Below, one piece after another: positions 8,597-18,380 of a stretch of 64,000 nucleotides of DNA. The notes below the pieces were generated by a model, which ran no database searches, was not told the DNA's origin, and saw only the letters and a list, made by a program, of their open reading frames with translations. How positions within the stretch are numbered: the stretch's first letter is position 1; every line of letters begins with the position of its first letter. Both the position numbers and the translations under genes were made by a program. Origin of the DNA: Aerococcaceae bacterium zg-252 (GTDB taxonomy: Bacteria; Bacillota; Bacilli; Lactobacillales; Aerococcaceae); NCBI GenBank assembly GCA_016237705.1, contig CP066204.1, positions 940,001-1,004,000 on the forward strand, given 5' to 3'.

Positions 8597-8624
8597 TTGC
8601 AAAAAATTTGAGAAATAGTAAACT
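8597..8624 (+). promoter_or_regulatory. Promoter of the MIP18-family gene
   Basis: TTGCAA at 8597-8602, a 16-base spacer and TAAACT at 8619-8624, about 38 bases before the TTG start at 8662. Confidence 0.55.
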
Positions 8625-8661
8625 AGAAGTTAGTGATTAAGGAATAGATGAGGTGAACAGT

Positions 8662-8976
8662 TTGTCTGAATGGCAGGAAAATGAAGAAATAGTTGCTGCA
8701 CTGGAAACGGTTATTGACCCAGAATTAGGGATTGATTTGGTGAATTTAGGATTGATATATCATGTAACCATTGATGATGAAGGTGTATGTTTAGTTGAAA
8801 TGACATTAACTACTATGGGTTGCCCATTAGCCGATATTATTGTGGCTGATGTCAAGCAAGCCTTAATGAAACTTGATTTTATACAAGAAGTGAATGTGGA
8901 ATTTGTATGGTATCCAGCATGGGGGCCAGAACGAATGTCACGTTATGCAAAAATATCATTGGGTATGCCATTTTAA
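8662..8976 (+). CDS. MIP18/DUF59-family iron-sulfur cluster assembly protein
   Basis: Small cytoplasmic protein of 104 residues related to SufT and PaaD, which help load Fe-S clusters. The signature VIDPELGIDLVNLGLIY is at the N-terminus, TTMGCPLAD carries the family cysteine, and a WYPAWGPERMS block is near the end. A GTG at 8653 is an alternative start, but GAGGTG at 8650-8655 is better placed to serve TTG 8662. It is a single-gene unit ending in a shared terminator, with no suf genes adjacent. Confidence 0.85.
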   Translation: MSEWQENEEIVAALETVIDPELGIDLVNLGLIYHVTIDDEGVCLVEMTLTTMGCPLADIIVADVKQALMKLDFIQEVNVEFVWYPAWGPERMSRYAKISLGMPF

Positions 8977-8987
8977 TGTGAAAAGGC

Positions 8988-9025
8988 AAAAAGGGGAGTT
9001 GATGACAGCATCTCTTCCCCTTTTA
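8988..9025. terminator. Bidirectional terminator
   Basis: Stem AAAAGGGGA/TCCCCTTTT with weaker pairing inside, flanked by A and T runs. It lies between two converging genes. Confidence 0.75.
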
Positions 9026-9035
9026 GTTATGAATA

Positions 9036-9659
9036 TTATTTTTTCTTAGGAATATATTGATAGCTTGGGTCAATTTGGGCGTCTAATTGTTCAAATTGAG
9101 TAGCGATTTGTTGGTCAATCTCTGCTAAAACAGTTTTATCGTATTTAATATCTGGATTGTACATAATTGGTGTACCGAATGCGATTTTAGCTTTTTTTCG
9201 TGTAATAAATTGCCAAAAACCAATAGGTGGTTGAATCGCTACTGGAACAATCGGTGCTTGACTTAATTTTTGGATAAATGCAGTTCCCCCTTTAATTTCA
9301 GTCGTATGACGAGAGCCAGAGGGGAAAATACCGAGTGTGGTTCCGTCTTGTAACACTTTGACTGCATGTTTAATTGAAGTAGCAGACGGTTTGTCACGAT
9401 TGACTGGAAATACTTTGCCGGCTGTTAAGAGTTTTGCCAAAAATTTATGTTTAAAGAGCGAACTTTTCGCCATAAAGGCAACTTCTCTAGGGTAGACTAT
9501 TTCGGCAATGAAAAATGGGTCGGTCTGTGAACGATGTGTTCCAGCGATAATGACTGGTTGATTACTTGGGATATTTTCAAGCCCTGTTACAATGGGACGA
9601 CCATTGAATAGACGAAAGATAATTTTAATTAAATGAACAGCAAATTGATAAAATGACAA
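9036..9659 (-). CDS. plsC: 1-acyl-sn-glycerol-3-phosphate acyltransferase
   Basis: Adds the second acyl chain to lysophosphatidic acid at the membrane, supplying phosphatidic acid, the CdsA substrate. It has 207 residues. The HX4D catalytic motif is THRSQTDPF with His42 and Asp47. The glycerol-phosphate block reads FPSGSR instead of the more usual FPEGTR. It starts at TTG, with AGTAGGT as a weak ribosome binding site. The acyltransferase fold is clear; PlsC is the natural assignment in a Firmicute, but a paralogue is possible. Confidence 0.85.
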   Translation of the reverse strand: MSFYQFAVHLIKIIFRLFNGRPIVTGLENIPSNQPVIIAGTHRSQTDPFFIAEIVYPREVAFMAKSSLFKHKFLAKLLTAGKVFPVNRDKPSATSIKHAVKVLQDGTTLGIFPSGSRHTTEIKGGTAFIQKLSQAPIVPVAIQPPIGFWQFITRKKAKIAFGTPIMYNPDIKYDKTVLAEIDQQIATQFEQLDAQIDPSYQYIPKKK

Positions 9660-9736
9660 TGTGTTGACCTACTTTCTTTAAAATATGCACCAATATTTTA
9701 CCAATTTTAATAACAAATGTATAGGTGGATGAAAAA

Positions 9737-10510
9737 ATGAAACAATGGAAACAAATGATTGCTCTTTTTGGGAGTATCATCGGATTAATTAGTAGCTCAC
9801 TTTCAGTCTTTGCTATAGGTGAGGCGATTCTTGTTGAGAGATTACCGAGTGACGAATCAGCGTTTGTACAAGGATTTGAATTATTAGATGACGGCACTTT
9901 ATTAATTTCGACAGGTTTATATGGACAATCTCGCATTCAAACTTTGTCACCTAAAAATGGTAAGGTTAAAATTCAAGCAAAATTAGATAGTGATTTATTT
10001 GGTGAGGGTATCACGAGTACCGATACGGCGATTTGGCAATTAACTTGGAAAGAGGGGGTTGCCTTTAAGCGTGACAAAAAGAATTTATCGCATTTCACTC
10101 CATATTATTTTGACGGAGAGGGTTGGGGTTTAGCTTATGATTCGAATGAAAAAGTACTATGGCATTCGGACGGTACTAGTCATTTGATGAAACGTAGTGC
10201 AGATAATTTTGAATTATTAGATACGATTACAGTCAAAGACGGTTTTTTAGAGTTGGGTAATATCAATGAATTGGAATTTGCGAATGATGCGATTTATGCG
10301 AATATTTGGCATACAAATACTATTGTAAAAATTGATACGCAGACCGGTGAAGTGGTTAAAAAATGGGATTTAACGAGTTTAGTGCAAACATTGAAGTTTG
10401 AAGAAGAAAATGTTAATCGAGTGTTAAATGGTATTGCCCATATCGAAGACAATCTCTTTTATGTGACTGGAAAACTTTATCCAGAGATTTGGAAAGTGAA
10501 TTTACAGTAG
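9737..10510 (+). CDS. Secreted plant-type glutaminyl-peptide cyclotransferase
   Basis: Member of the glutamine cyclotransferase family (beta-propeller, PF05096 type), which converts N-terminal Gln of peptides to pyroglutamate. It has 257 residues. The signal peptide covers residues 1 to about 26, ending SLSVFA with no lipobox, so the enzyme should be released. Family marks are FVQGFELLDDG, TGLYGQSRIQ, NINELEFANDAIYANIWHT and LNGIAHIEDNLFYVTGKLYP. The ATG at 9737 is preferred because AGGTGG sits 8 bases upstream. It diverges from plsC and is followed by the tgt promoter. Confidence 0.85.
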   Translation: MKQWKQMIALFGSIIGLISSSLSVFAIGEAILVERLPSDESAFVQGFELLDDGTLLISTGLYGQSRIQTLSPKNGKVKIQAKLDSDLFGEGITSTDTAIWQLTWKEGVAFKRDKKNLSHFTPYYFDGEGWGLAYDSNEKVLWHSDGTSHLMKRSADNFELLDTITVKDGFLELGNINELEFANDAIYANIWHTNTIVKIDTQTGEVVKKWDLTSLVQTLKFEEENVNRVLNGIAHIEDNLFYVTGKLYPEIWKVNLQ

Positions 10511-10533
10511 GGAGCTAAAGGCAATTAGTTCCA

Positions 10534-10562
10534 TTGTGTTTGTAATGAAAACTTGTTAAAAT
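10534..10562 (+). promoter_or_regulatory. tgt-yajC promoter
   Basis: TTGTGT at 10534-10539, a 17-base spacer and TAAAAT at 10557-10562, 33 bases before the tgt start. Confidence 0.6.
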
Positions 10563-10579
10563 GATAATTAAGAAAATGA

Positions 10580-11740
<1,161 letters not shown>

Positions 11741-11807
11741 TCAATCTATTGATATAATGGAGAAGTCAGAAATTTAACTCATTGGAGTTAGAAAAGGAGA
11801 GGGTATA

Positions 11808-12149
11808 ATGGAAGCATTAATCGGAACATTTTTACCATTTTTATTAATTATGGGTGTGATGTGGTTCTTAATGATTCGTCCACAACAGAAGCAAGCAAAA
11901 GCACGTCAAGCGATGATTGACGGAATGCATCCAGGAAATCACGTAGTGACAATCGGTGGTTTACATGGTGTACTAGAAGAAGTTAATCGTGCTACACAAA
12001 CGGTTGTTATCGATTGCGAGGGTGTTTACTTAACATTTAATTTATCTGCTATCAGTACGGTTAAAGAAGCAACATCAACACCTGAAGTTGAGGAAGTTGC
12101 AGATGTTGAAGAAATGCCAGTTGATTCAGATGTAGTTGCTGAAAGCTAA
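11808..12149 (+). CDS. yajC: Preprotein translocase accessory subunit YajC
   Basis: Small inner-membrane partner of SecDF that assists Sec export, 113 residues. One transmembrane helix (residues 6-22) is followed by RPQQKQAKARQ, the family signature, and a cytosolic beta domain (MHPGNHVVTIGGLHG). The C-terminal 25 residues are acidic. A clear AAAGGAGAGGG precedes the ATG. Its position after tgt is conserved in many bacteria. Confidence 0.93.
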   Translation: MEALIGTFLPFLLIMGVMWFLMIRPQQKQAKARQAMIDGMHPGNHVVTIGGLHGVLEEVNRATQTVVIDCEGVYLTFNLSAISTVKEATSTPEVEEVADVEEMPVDSDVVAES

Positions 12150-12174
12150 TTGTTAATCAAATAGATTATTTTTG

Positions 12175-12209
12175 AAACTGAGTAGGTTTTTGGGCTACTC
12201 AGTTTTTTT
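12175..12209 (+). terminator. Terminator after yajC
   Basis: 11-bp stem AAACTGAGTAG/CTACTCAGTTT, loop of nine bases, then T-run. It separates yajC from the repeat pair that follows. Confidence 0.85.
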
Positions 12210-12315
12210 GGCGTGGTATTTTTAAAAATGCTAAACGCCATTGCGCTCCAGCAATCAATAATTGCTCGCTAAGTAAAGCATTAAGGCTTATAATAAAGGT
12301 GAGAGTAACCACTGG

Positions 12316-12435
12316 AAACCATAGTGCGAGTGAGGGCGTTCAACCTCGAACCACTAGAGAAAGTCAGCGGCGTGCGCAAAGCGCATAGAGAGGACTTTTG
12401 AAGTGGATGTCGAGGTTGTCCGAGCGAGCCAGAAT
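12316..12435 (+). repeat. Leader-hairpin repeat, unit A (first of a pair)
   Basis: About 120 bp beginning ACCATAGTGCGAG and ending GAGCGAGCCAGAAT. Outer arms AACCTCGA (12342-12349) and TCGAGGTT (12410-12417) are perfect complements. A middle helix AAAGTC/GACTTT and an inner TGCGC/GCGCA complete a nested hairpin. The outer arm sequence differs from that of unit B but pairs equally well. Minus-strand reading frames through it are by-products of the repeat. Confidence 0.85.
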
Positions 12436-12560
12436 AACCATAGTGCGAGCGAGGCTGCTCTGGCTTGAACCACTGGAGCAAAATTCCGTTGTGTGTAAAG
12501 CGCACAGAGGGATTTTGTGAAGTGGACGTCAAGCCAAGCCGAGCGAGCCAGAATAGGAGG
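12436..12560 (+). repeat. Leader-hairpin repeat, unit B, carrying the ribosome binding site
   Basis: Tandem copy following unit A, begins AACCATAGTGCGAG. Outer arms GGCTTGA (12462-12468) and TCAAGCC (12529-12535) pair perfectly; CAAAATTC/GGATTTTG forms the middle helix. Its end GCCAGAATAGGAGG supplies the Shine-Dalgarno of the XRE gene that starts at 12569. Confidence 0.85.
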
Positions 12561-12568
12561 CAACAGTC

Positions 12569-13306
12569 ATGAAACCAATAGGCGAATTAATTAAAGCATT
12601 ACGTCAACGTGATTTAATGTCACAAAAACAATTAGCACATAGATTACATGTGACCCGACAAGCAGTTTCTAATTGGGAAAATAACAAAGCGCAACCAGAT
12701 GTGGAGCTATTAACGGAATTAGCGCGCATTTTTAATATTACATTGGATGAATTAGTGAATGGATTTTGTGATATTAATACGCAGAAGAGTCCATCTAGCG
12801 ATTGTCATGTCAAATCACTGGTTGAATTACCGACGACAGAGGTTTCAATGAATCAAACTTTCAATCGCTCAAAAAATAATCCCTTATTATCAGCAAAAGA
12901 AAAGTTGGTTTTGATGACTACCCCTCTGATAATAGCAGTTATTCATTGTGTTTTGGCTGTACTTGGTTTCAATCCTTTCATAGGTGTGATGATTGCGCCA
13001 GTTTTTTCAGTTATTGTAATGCTATTTATGACATTTAGTTTTGAAAATAGTATCAAAACAAATGATTTCTCACTGATTGCTGGCTTCAAATCAGATGCTT
13101 ATCAGGATATTGAAAGCTATGTAAGACAATTACGTTCACTGCTACTCTTAGTAGGTGTTTGGACACTGTTAATTAATATATTATATTTTCTTCTTTATAC
13201 AATTGATTCCGCTAATCAAATGCAAGTAAGCACCATTATTTTGTTGGTTTATATAGTAGGAATAGGTAGTTTTACAGCAATTGTAAGCTTTAAATATAAA
13301 AAGTAA
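12569..13306 (+). CDS. XRE-family regulator with membrane-spanning C-terminus
   Basis: Protein of 245 residues. Residues 5-63 are a Cro/C1-type helix-turn-helix (SQKQLAHRLHVTRQAVSNWE, then PDVELLTELARIFNITLDEL). After a linker come about four hydrophobic segments (roughly 110-130, 133-152, 193-212, 219-240), so the DNA-binding domain is tethered to the membrane. Such proteins often sense envelope or ion stress, but no ligand or target is evident. The strong AGGAGG comes from repeat unit B. A possible small membrane ORF follows. Confidence 0.8.
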   Translation: MKPIGELIKALRQRDLMSQKQLAHRLHVTRQAVSNWENNKAQPDVELLTELARIFNITLDELVNGFCDINTQKSPSSDCHVKSLVELPTTEVSMNQTFNRSKNNPLLSAKEKLVLMTTPLIIAVIHCVLAVLGFNPFIGVMIAPVFSVIVMLFMTFSFENSIKTNDFSLIAGFKSDAYQDIESYVRQLRSLLLLVGVWTLLINILYFLLYTIDSANQMQVSTIILLVYIVGIGSFTAIVSFKYKK

Positions 13307-13386
13307 TGTCGGAGTTTGCTGACAGCATTTAGAGTCTTGAATTGAAAAAATATCCCATAGAAGAATAAGTACTTCATGAGTATCCA

Positions 13387-13587
13387 TTGAGTCGTGATTT
13401 AATTTGGAATTATATTGATATTGGTGATATGGATACTGGCTATGAAATCTTTTTTAAAGGGCTTGGATTTACGATGCTATTATTTATTGGGGTGGCATTA
13501 ATCTCGATTGTTACCAATAAGGTTATGAGCAGAATTATCAATTATTTGTTGCATCTATTTCACCGCATAAAGGAAATCGTCGTTTGA
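13387..13587 (+). CDS. Possible small membrane protein after the XRE regulator
   Basis: Reading frame of 66 codons from a TTG, or 52 from the ATG at 13429, with one strong hydrophobic segment (GLGFTMLLFIGVALISIVTN) and a basic tail. No convincing ribosome binding site is present for either start. The sequence matches no family I know. It may be a real small membrane partner or a decayed end of the upstream gene. Confidence 0.3.
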   Translation: MSRDLIWNYIDIGDMDTGYEIFFKGLGFTMLLFIGVALISIVTNKVMSRIINYLLHLFHRIKEIVV

Positions 13588-13622
13588 TAAGATGTTGAAA
13601 TCATACGGGTAATTTGAAATAT

Positions 13623-13651
13623 TTGCTATCAAGGCTCTGTTATGGTAAACT
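13623..13651 (+). promoter_or_regulatory. Promoter of the rimP-nusA-infB operon
   Basis: TTGCTA at 13623-13628, a 17-base spacer and TAAACT at 13646-13651. It leaves a leader of about 80 bases that contains the hairpin at 13676-13705. Confidence 0.6.
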
Positions 13652-13675
13652 GTAAGAGTAAAGGTAGTAAGTCGC

Positions 13676-13705
13676 AAAGGAGTGAACGGAAACGTTCGCT
13701 CCTTT
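13676..13705 (+). ncRNA. Leader hairpin of the rimP operon
   Basis: AAAGGAGTGAACG/CGTTCGCTCCTTT forms a 13-bp stem with one G-T juxtaposition, capped by a GAAA tetraloop. Only three T follow, then GTTACG, so it is not a good terminator. Its AAAGGAG could imitate or sequester a Shine-Dalgarno. A cis-regulatory role for the nusA operon is inferred. Confidence 0.5.
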
Positions 13706-13736
13706 GTTACGAATAGAAGTATAAATGAGGTGAAAT

Positions 13737-14210
13737 ATGAGTGCAATTATTGAAAAAGTAACGCCAATCGTGACGCCGATTGTTGAGTCACTTGGCTGTG
13801 AGTTAGTGGATATGGAATATGTGAAAGAGGGTAAAAATTGGTATTTACGAATTTATGCCGATAAACCAGGACGTATTGATATTGATGACTGTGCAGCAAT
13901 CAGTGAAAAATTAAGCGAAGCCTTAGATGCGATTCAACCTGACCCATTTCCAGAGGCATACTTTTTAGAAGTGTCATCTCCAGGTGCTGAAAGACCATTA
14001 AAAACACCGGAAGCTATCGCACAAGCGATTGGGGAATATGTTCATTTTGATTACTATGTACCCCAACATGGTGAAAAGCAACATGAGGGGTTCTTGTTGG
14101 AAATAACTGATGAGACGTATGAATTACAAGTTCGCATTAAAACCGTAACCAAACAATTAAGTATTGATAAAAAAGCAGTCGCAAAAGCACGATTAGCTAT
14201 TCAATTTTAG
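13737..14210 (+). CDS. rimP: Ribosome maturation factor RimP
   Basis: Assists 30S subunit assembly, 157 residues. The N-terminal alpha/beta domain includes LGCELVDMEYVKEGKNWYLR and DIDDCAAISEKLSEALD; the YLEVSSPG-type motif reads FLEVSSPGAERPL; a C-terminal SH3-like barrel follows. It is the first gene of the rimP-nusA-ylxR-ylxQ-infB operon, in the order conserved across Firmicutes. Confidence 0.95.
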   Translation: MSAIIEKVTPIVTPIVESLGCELVDMEYVKEGKNWYLRIYADKPGRIDIDDCAAISEKLSEALDAIQPDPFPEAYFLEVSSPGAERPLKTPEAIAQAIGEYVHFDYYVPQHGEKQHEGFLLEITDETYELQVRIKTVTKQLSIDKKAVAKARLAIQF

Positions 14211-14234
14211 TTAACTGAGAGGAATTTTTGAAAC

Positions 14235-15416
14235 ATGAGTAAAGAATTAGTAAAAGCAATGCAAGTGCTAGAAGAAGAAAAAGGCATTTCGAGAGAGATT
14301 ATCAAAGAAGCACTTGAGTCTGCATTAGTATTAGCATATAAAAAGAATTATGACCAAGCTCAAAACGTAGAAGTGGAGTTTGATGAGAAAAAAGGAACAA
14401 TTAAAGTATTCTCTGTAAAAGAAGTTGTCGAAACAAATTATGATAGTACTTTAGAGATTAGTTTAGAAGAGGCATTAAAAATTCATCATGCCTACGAAAT
14501 CGGTGATAAAATTCGTTTTGAAGTAACACCAAAAGATTTTGGACGTATTGCGACTCAGACAGCTAAACATGTGATTATGCAACGTATTCGTGAGGCAGAA
14601 CGTGAGATTGTTTATAATGAATATAGCCAATACTTAGATGAAATTTTAACAGGTACAGTTGAGCGTCAAGATTACCGTTATGTATATGTAAACTTAGGTC
14701 GTTCAGAAGCGGTAATGCCAAATACGGAACAAATTCCAGGTGAGCAATTTACAATGGAAGAACGTATCAAAGTATATGTATCTAAAGTTGATAAAACAAC
14801 AAAAGGGCCACAAGTCATTGTTAGCCGTGCACATGAAGGATTTTTACGTCGTTTATTTGAACAAGAAGTACCTGAAATTTATGACGGTATCGTTGAGATT
14901 ATGAGTATTGCTCGTGAGGCTGGTGACCGTTCTAAAATTGCTGTTCGTTCACGTGATAAAAATATTGACCCAGTTGGTACATGTGTTGGACAACGTGGAC
15001 AACGTGTTCAATCAATTGTCAATGAATTACATGGCGAAAATATGGATATTATCGAGTGGGATGAAGACCCAACGATTTTAATTAAAAATGCGATGAGCCC
15101 AGCAGATGTTGAGCAAGTGATTTTTGACGGAGAAGGTGCATCATGTATCGTTGTTGTTCCTGACCATCAATTATCATTAGCGATTGGTAAAAAAGGACAG
15201 AATGCACGTTTAGCAGCTAGATTAACAAAACATAAAATTGATATTAAATCAGTATCTGCTTATGCCGAGTATTTAGCAGAACAAGCAGCTAATGCTGAGT
15301 TATTAGCTCAACAAACTGATGAAAGCGAAGAAACAGATACTGTTAATGAAGAAGTTGTACCAACATCGGTTGAATTAGAAGAAACAGTAATCGAAGAAGA
15401 AAATATGGAAGGTTAA
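14235..15416 (+). CDS. nusA: Transcription termination/antitermination protein NusA
   Basis: RNA polymerase-associated elongation factor that modulates pausing and termination, 393 residues. The N-terminal RNAP-binding domain is at about 1-125, S1 at about 134-200 (LTGTVERQDYRYVYVNLGRSE), then KH1 (DPVGTCVGQRGQRVQSI) and KH2 (LAIGKKGQNARLAARLTK). It ends with an acidic tail and lacks the extra C-terminal repeats of proteobacterial NusA, as normal in Firmicutes. Confidence 0.97.
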   Translation: MSKELVKAMQVLEEEKGISREIIKEALESALVLAYKKNYDQAQNVEVEFDEKKGTIKVFSVKEVVETNYDSTLEISLEEALKIHHAYEIGDKIRFEVTPKDFGRIATQTAKHVIMQRIREAEREIVYNEYSQYLDEILTGTVERQDYRYVYVNLGRSEAVMPNTEQIPGEQFTMEERIKVYVSKVDKTTKGPQVIVSRAHEGFLRRLFEQEVPEIYDGIVEIMSIAREAGDRSKIAVRSRDKNIDPVGTCVGQRGQRVQSIVNELHGENMDIIEWDEDPTILIKNAMSPADVEQVIFDGEGASCIVVVPDHQLSLAIGKKGQNARLAARLTKHKIDIKSVSAYAEYLAEQAANAELLAQQTDESEETDTVNEEVVPTSVELEETVIEEENMEG

Positions 15417-15420
15417 CCAC

Positions 15421-15717
15421 ATGAAACAACAACCAAAACGTAAAATACCATTGAGAAAATGTATTGTTTCCGGCGAAATGTTTCCCAAAAAAGAACTGGT
15501 AAGGGTTGTTAAAACAAAAGAAGGAGAAGTATCAATTGATCCAACTGGCCGCCAAAATGGTCGTGGAGCATATATTGGACTAGAACCTGAATTAGCGTTA
15601 TTAGCGAAGAAGAAGCGAACATTTGATTCTGCATTCGGTATGAAGATTAGCGATGAATTTTATGATGAATTGTATCGCTACATTGACCACCAGAAAGCGC
15701 GTAAGGAAATATTATAA
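15421..15717 (+). CDS. ylxR: YlxR family RNA-binding protein (RNase P modulator RnpM)
   Basis: Small protein of 98 residues with the YlxR signature R.C..SGE (RKCIVSGEMFPKKEL) and GRQNGRGAYI. Related proteins bind RNase P RNA and modulate its activity. It starts 4 bp after nusA, and its TAA overlaps the ATG of ylxQ by one base, indicating translational coupling. Confidence 0.93.
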   Translation: MKQQPKRKIPLRKCIVSGEMFPKKELVRVVKTKEGEVSIDPTGRQNGRGAYIGLEPELALLAKKKRTFDSAFGMKISDEFYDELYRYIDHQKARKEIL

Positions 15718-16013
15718 TGACGCCAGAACAAAAGAAATTAAATTTACTTGGATTAGCATTGCGTGCACGCCAATTAGTAAGTGGCGATGAATTAGTAGAA
15801 AAAGCCGTAAAAAATGGCAGTGTCAAACTGGTAATTTGTGCTAAAGATGCCAGTGATGCTACATTAGAGCGTTATACCGGTCTTTGCGAGCGTCAACAAA
15901 TTCAGTTAAATACTGAATTTACTCGTGAAGAAATAAGTCATGCGATTGGAAAAAGTCGAACGATTTTAGGACTAACCAATCAAGGTATGATTAAGACATT
16001 TTTAGGCTACTAA
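15717..16013 (+). CDS. ylxQ: YlxQ, L7Ae-family ribosomal/RNA-binding protein
   Basis: Protein of 98 residues of the L7Ae/L30e fold, which binds kink-turn RNA. Typical features are LGLALRARQLVSGDELVEKAVKNG and VKLVICAKDASD, followed by the GKSRTILGLTNQGM region. The start overlaps the ylxR stop by one base. It sits at the canonical place between ylxR and infB. Confidence 0.92.
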   Translation: MTPEQKKLNLLGLALRARQLVSGDELVEKAVKNGSVKLVICAKDASDATLERYTGLCERQQIQLNTEFTREEISHAIGKSRTILGLTNQGMIKTFLGY

Positions 16014-16051
16014 ATGTGAGTTAATCCGATGAAACAGTTGAATAAGAAAGA

Positions 16052-16118
16052 GTAAAGAATGGCGTTTACCGTCGTATTCTTTACTTACTAAAGAGTGAGC
16101 CGTTTAAGAATGACGGTA
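16052..16118 (+). ncRNA. infB leader with two competing pairings
   Basis: GTAAAGAAT (16052-16060) pairs with ATTCTTTAC (16076-16084), 9 bp. Its loop holds TACCGTC (16067-16073), which is complementary to GACGGTA at 16112-16118, just before the infB ribosome binding site. The two pairings could form a pseudoknot or alternate. No T-run follows, so a translational effect is more likely than termination. Inferred only. Confidence 0.45.
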
Positions 16119-16134
16119 CAGGAAGGTGAAATAT

Positions 16135-18372
16135 ATGACAGGTATTCGCGTATATGAATTTGCGAAAGAGCATAAATTAAGTAGTAAAGAGATGTTGACA
16201 GTGGCTAAAAATAATGGAATTGAATTTAGCAGTCACATGTCAATGATGAATCAAGAACAACAAGCAGCCTTGAACAATATCTTAGCGAAGAAAAATGAAC
16301 CAGCTGCTAAACCTAAAAAACAAGAAAATAGTGACAAGCCAACTGAGCATCGTCATGAAAAGGCTGAAAAACCAGCTAAGCAAGGGAAAAAACCAAAGCA
16401 TTTACGAAATGACGAAGATGAAGTGGAAGAAATTGCACCGAAGAAATCAGCGAAATTGGCTAAACACAATAAGCAAGCAAAAAGCTTAGTTGAAGAACAT
16501 AACGAAAATGGAGATGATCGTGGTCGCCGTGGACGTCGTAATCGTCGCAATCGTGATAAGAAAAATCAACAGCCAGTATCAAAAGGAATTACAGCTCGTA
16601 AACATAAAGATTTACCAGAAAAATTAGTTTACACTGAGGGCATGAACATTCAAGATATTGCCAAATTGATTCACCGTGATGCATCTGAAATTATCAAGAA
16701 ATTATTGATGTTAGGTGTTATGGCGAACCAAAACCAAGCACTTTCAAAAGAAGTTATTGAATTAATCGCAATGGAATATGGTATTGAGCCAGAAGAAAAA
16801 ATCGTAGTGGATACTTCTGATTTAGAGATTTATTTCCAAAATGAATCAGCAACTGATGAAGAAAAATCAACTCGTCCACCGGTTGTAACGATTATGGGGC
16901 ACGTTGACCACGGTAAAACGACTTTACTTGACCAATTGCGTAATTCACGTGTTACTGAAGGAGAAGCTGGAGGTATCACGCAACATATCGGTGCTTATCA
17001 AGTAGATATCGAAGGTAAAACAATTACATTCTTAGATACACCAGGACATGAGGCATTTACAACAATGCGTGCACGTGGTGCAGATGTAACGGATATTACA
17101 ATTATTGTAGTAGCAGCCGATGACGGTGTTATGCCACAAACAGTCGAAGCGATTAACCATGCTAAAGCAGCTGATGTACCAATCATCGTTGCAGTTAACA
17201 AAATTGATAAACCAGCGGCTAACCCTGACCGTGTAATGCAAGAAATGACAGAACATGGTTTGATTCCAGAAGCATGGGGTGGGGAAACAATTTTCGTTCC
17301 GATTTCTGCTAAATTCAATCAAAATATTGAAGAATTATTAGAAATGATTTTATTAGTTGCTGAAGTTCAAGAATTGAAAGCTAATGCGAATCGTCTTGCA
17401 ATCGGAACGGTTATTGAAGCACGTTTGGATAAAGCGCAAGGTTCTACGGCTACTTTATTAGTTCAAGAGGGAACATTAAACGTTGGTGACCCAATCGTTG
17501 TCGGAAATACTTTTGGTAAAGTTCGTACAATGGTTAATGACCAAGGTCGTCGTATTCGTCACGCTGGCCCAGCGACACCAGTTGAGATTACTGGTTTAAA
17601 TGATGCACCACAAGCAGGTGACTTGTTTGTAGTATTTGCTGATGAAAAATCAGCTCGTGCAGCAGGGGAAGAACGTGCTAAGCGTGCACAAGTTGAATTG
17701 CGTGAAAGCAAGAAAAAAGTAACTTTAGATAACTTATTTGAGAGCTTACAAGAGGGTGAGCTAAAATCAGTTAATGTTATCATTAAAGGTGACGTACAAG
17801 GTTCTGTTGAAGCATTGAGTGCATCACTTCAAAAAATTGAAGTGGAAGGTGTTCGTGTCAATACGATTCACCAAGCCGTTGGGGCAATTAATGAAAGTGA
17901 TGTGTCATTAGCAGCTGCATCAGGTGCAATTGTTATCGGATTTAACGTACGACCTACACCACAAGCTCGTGCTCAAGCTGAGCAAGATGAGATTGATATT
18001 CGTTTACACCGTATCATCTATAATGTTATCGATGAGATTGAAACAGCGATGAAAGGTATGTTAGACCCTGAGTATGTTGAAGAAATTACTGGTCAAGTTG
18101 TGGTTCGTGAAACATATACAGTATCTAAATTAGGTACAATTGCTGGTTCTTATGTATTGGACGGTATGATTCAACGTAATAGTAAAGTTCGTATTATTCG
18201 TGATAATATTGTGATTTATGACGGTGAATTAGCGAGCTTGAAACGCTTTAAAGATGATGCTAAAGAAGTAACTAAAGGTTTCGAATGTGGTATCATGATT
18301 GAGAACTATAATGATATTAAAGTTGATGATATTATCGAGCCATATCGTATGGTAGAAGTAAAACGTGTTTAA
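16135..18372 (+). CDS. infB: Translation initiation factor IF-2
   Basis: GTPase that brings initiator tRNA to the 30S subunit, 745 residues. The N-terminal IF2_N domain is followed by a lysine-rich linker, a second IF2_N-like segment ([20 protein letters not shown]) and the G domain with [15 protein letters not shown] and NKID motifs, then domains II-IV. The frame opens at GTG 16126, but GGAAGGTG at 16121-16128 serves the ATG at 16135. It is followed by two leader-hairpin repeats instead of directly by rbfA. Confidence 0.96.
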   Translation: MTGIRVYEFAKEHKLSSKEMLTVAKNNGIEFSSHMSMMNQEQQAALNNILAKKNEPAAKPKKQENSDKPTEHRHEKAEKPAKQGKKPKHLRNDEDEVEEIAPKKSAKLAKHNKQAKSLVEEHNENGDDRGRRGRRNRRNRDKKNQQPVSKGITARKHKDLPEKLVYTEGMNIQDIAKLIHRDASEIIKKLLMLGVMANQNQALSKEVIELIAMEYGIEPEEKIVVDTSDLEIYFQNESATDEEKSTRPPVVTIMGHVDHGKTTLLDQLRNSRVTEGEAGGITQHIGAYQVDIEGKTITFLDTPGHEAFTTMRARGADVTDITIIVVAADDGVMPQTVEAINHAKAADVPIIVAVNKIDKPAANPDRVMQEMTEHGLIPEAWGGETIFVPISAKFNQNIEELLEMILLVAEVQELKANANRLAIGTVIEARLDKAQGSTATLLVQEGTLNVGDPIVVGNTFGKVRTMVNDQGRRIRHAGPATPVEITGLNDAPQAGDLFVVFADEKSARAAGEERAKRAQVELRESKKKVTLDNLFESLQEGELKSVNVIIKGDVQGSVEALSASLQKIEVEGVRVNTIHQAVGAINESDVSLAAASGAIVIGFNVRPTPQARAQAEQDEIDIRLHRIIYNVIDEIETAMKGMLDPEYVEEITGQVVVRETYTVSKLGTIAGSYVLDGMIQRNSKVRIIRDNIVIYDGELASLKRFKDDAKEVTKGFECGIMIENYNDIKVDDIIEPYRMVEVKRV

Positions 18373-18380
18373 ACATAAAT

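Noticed and set aside
12281-12563. Minus-strand frames across the repeat pair before the XRE gene
   Set aside because: They are openings created by the repeat sequence; no ribosome binding site and no independent conservation beyond the repeat.
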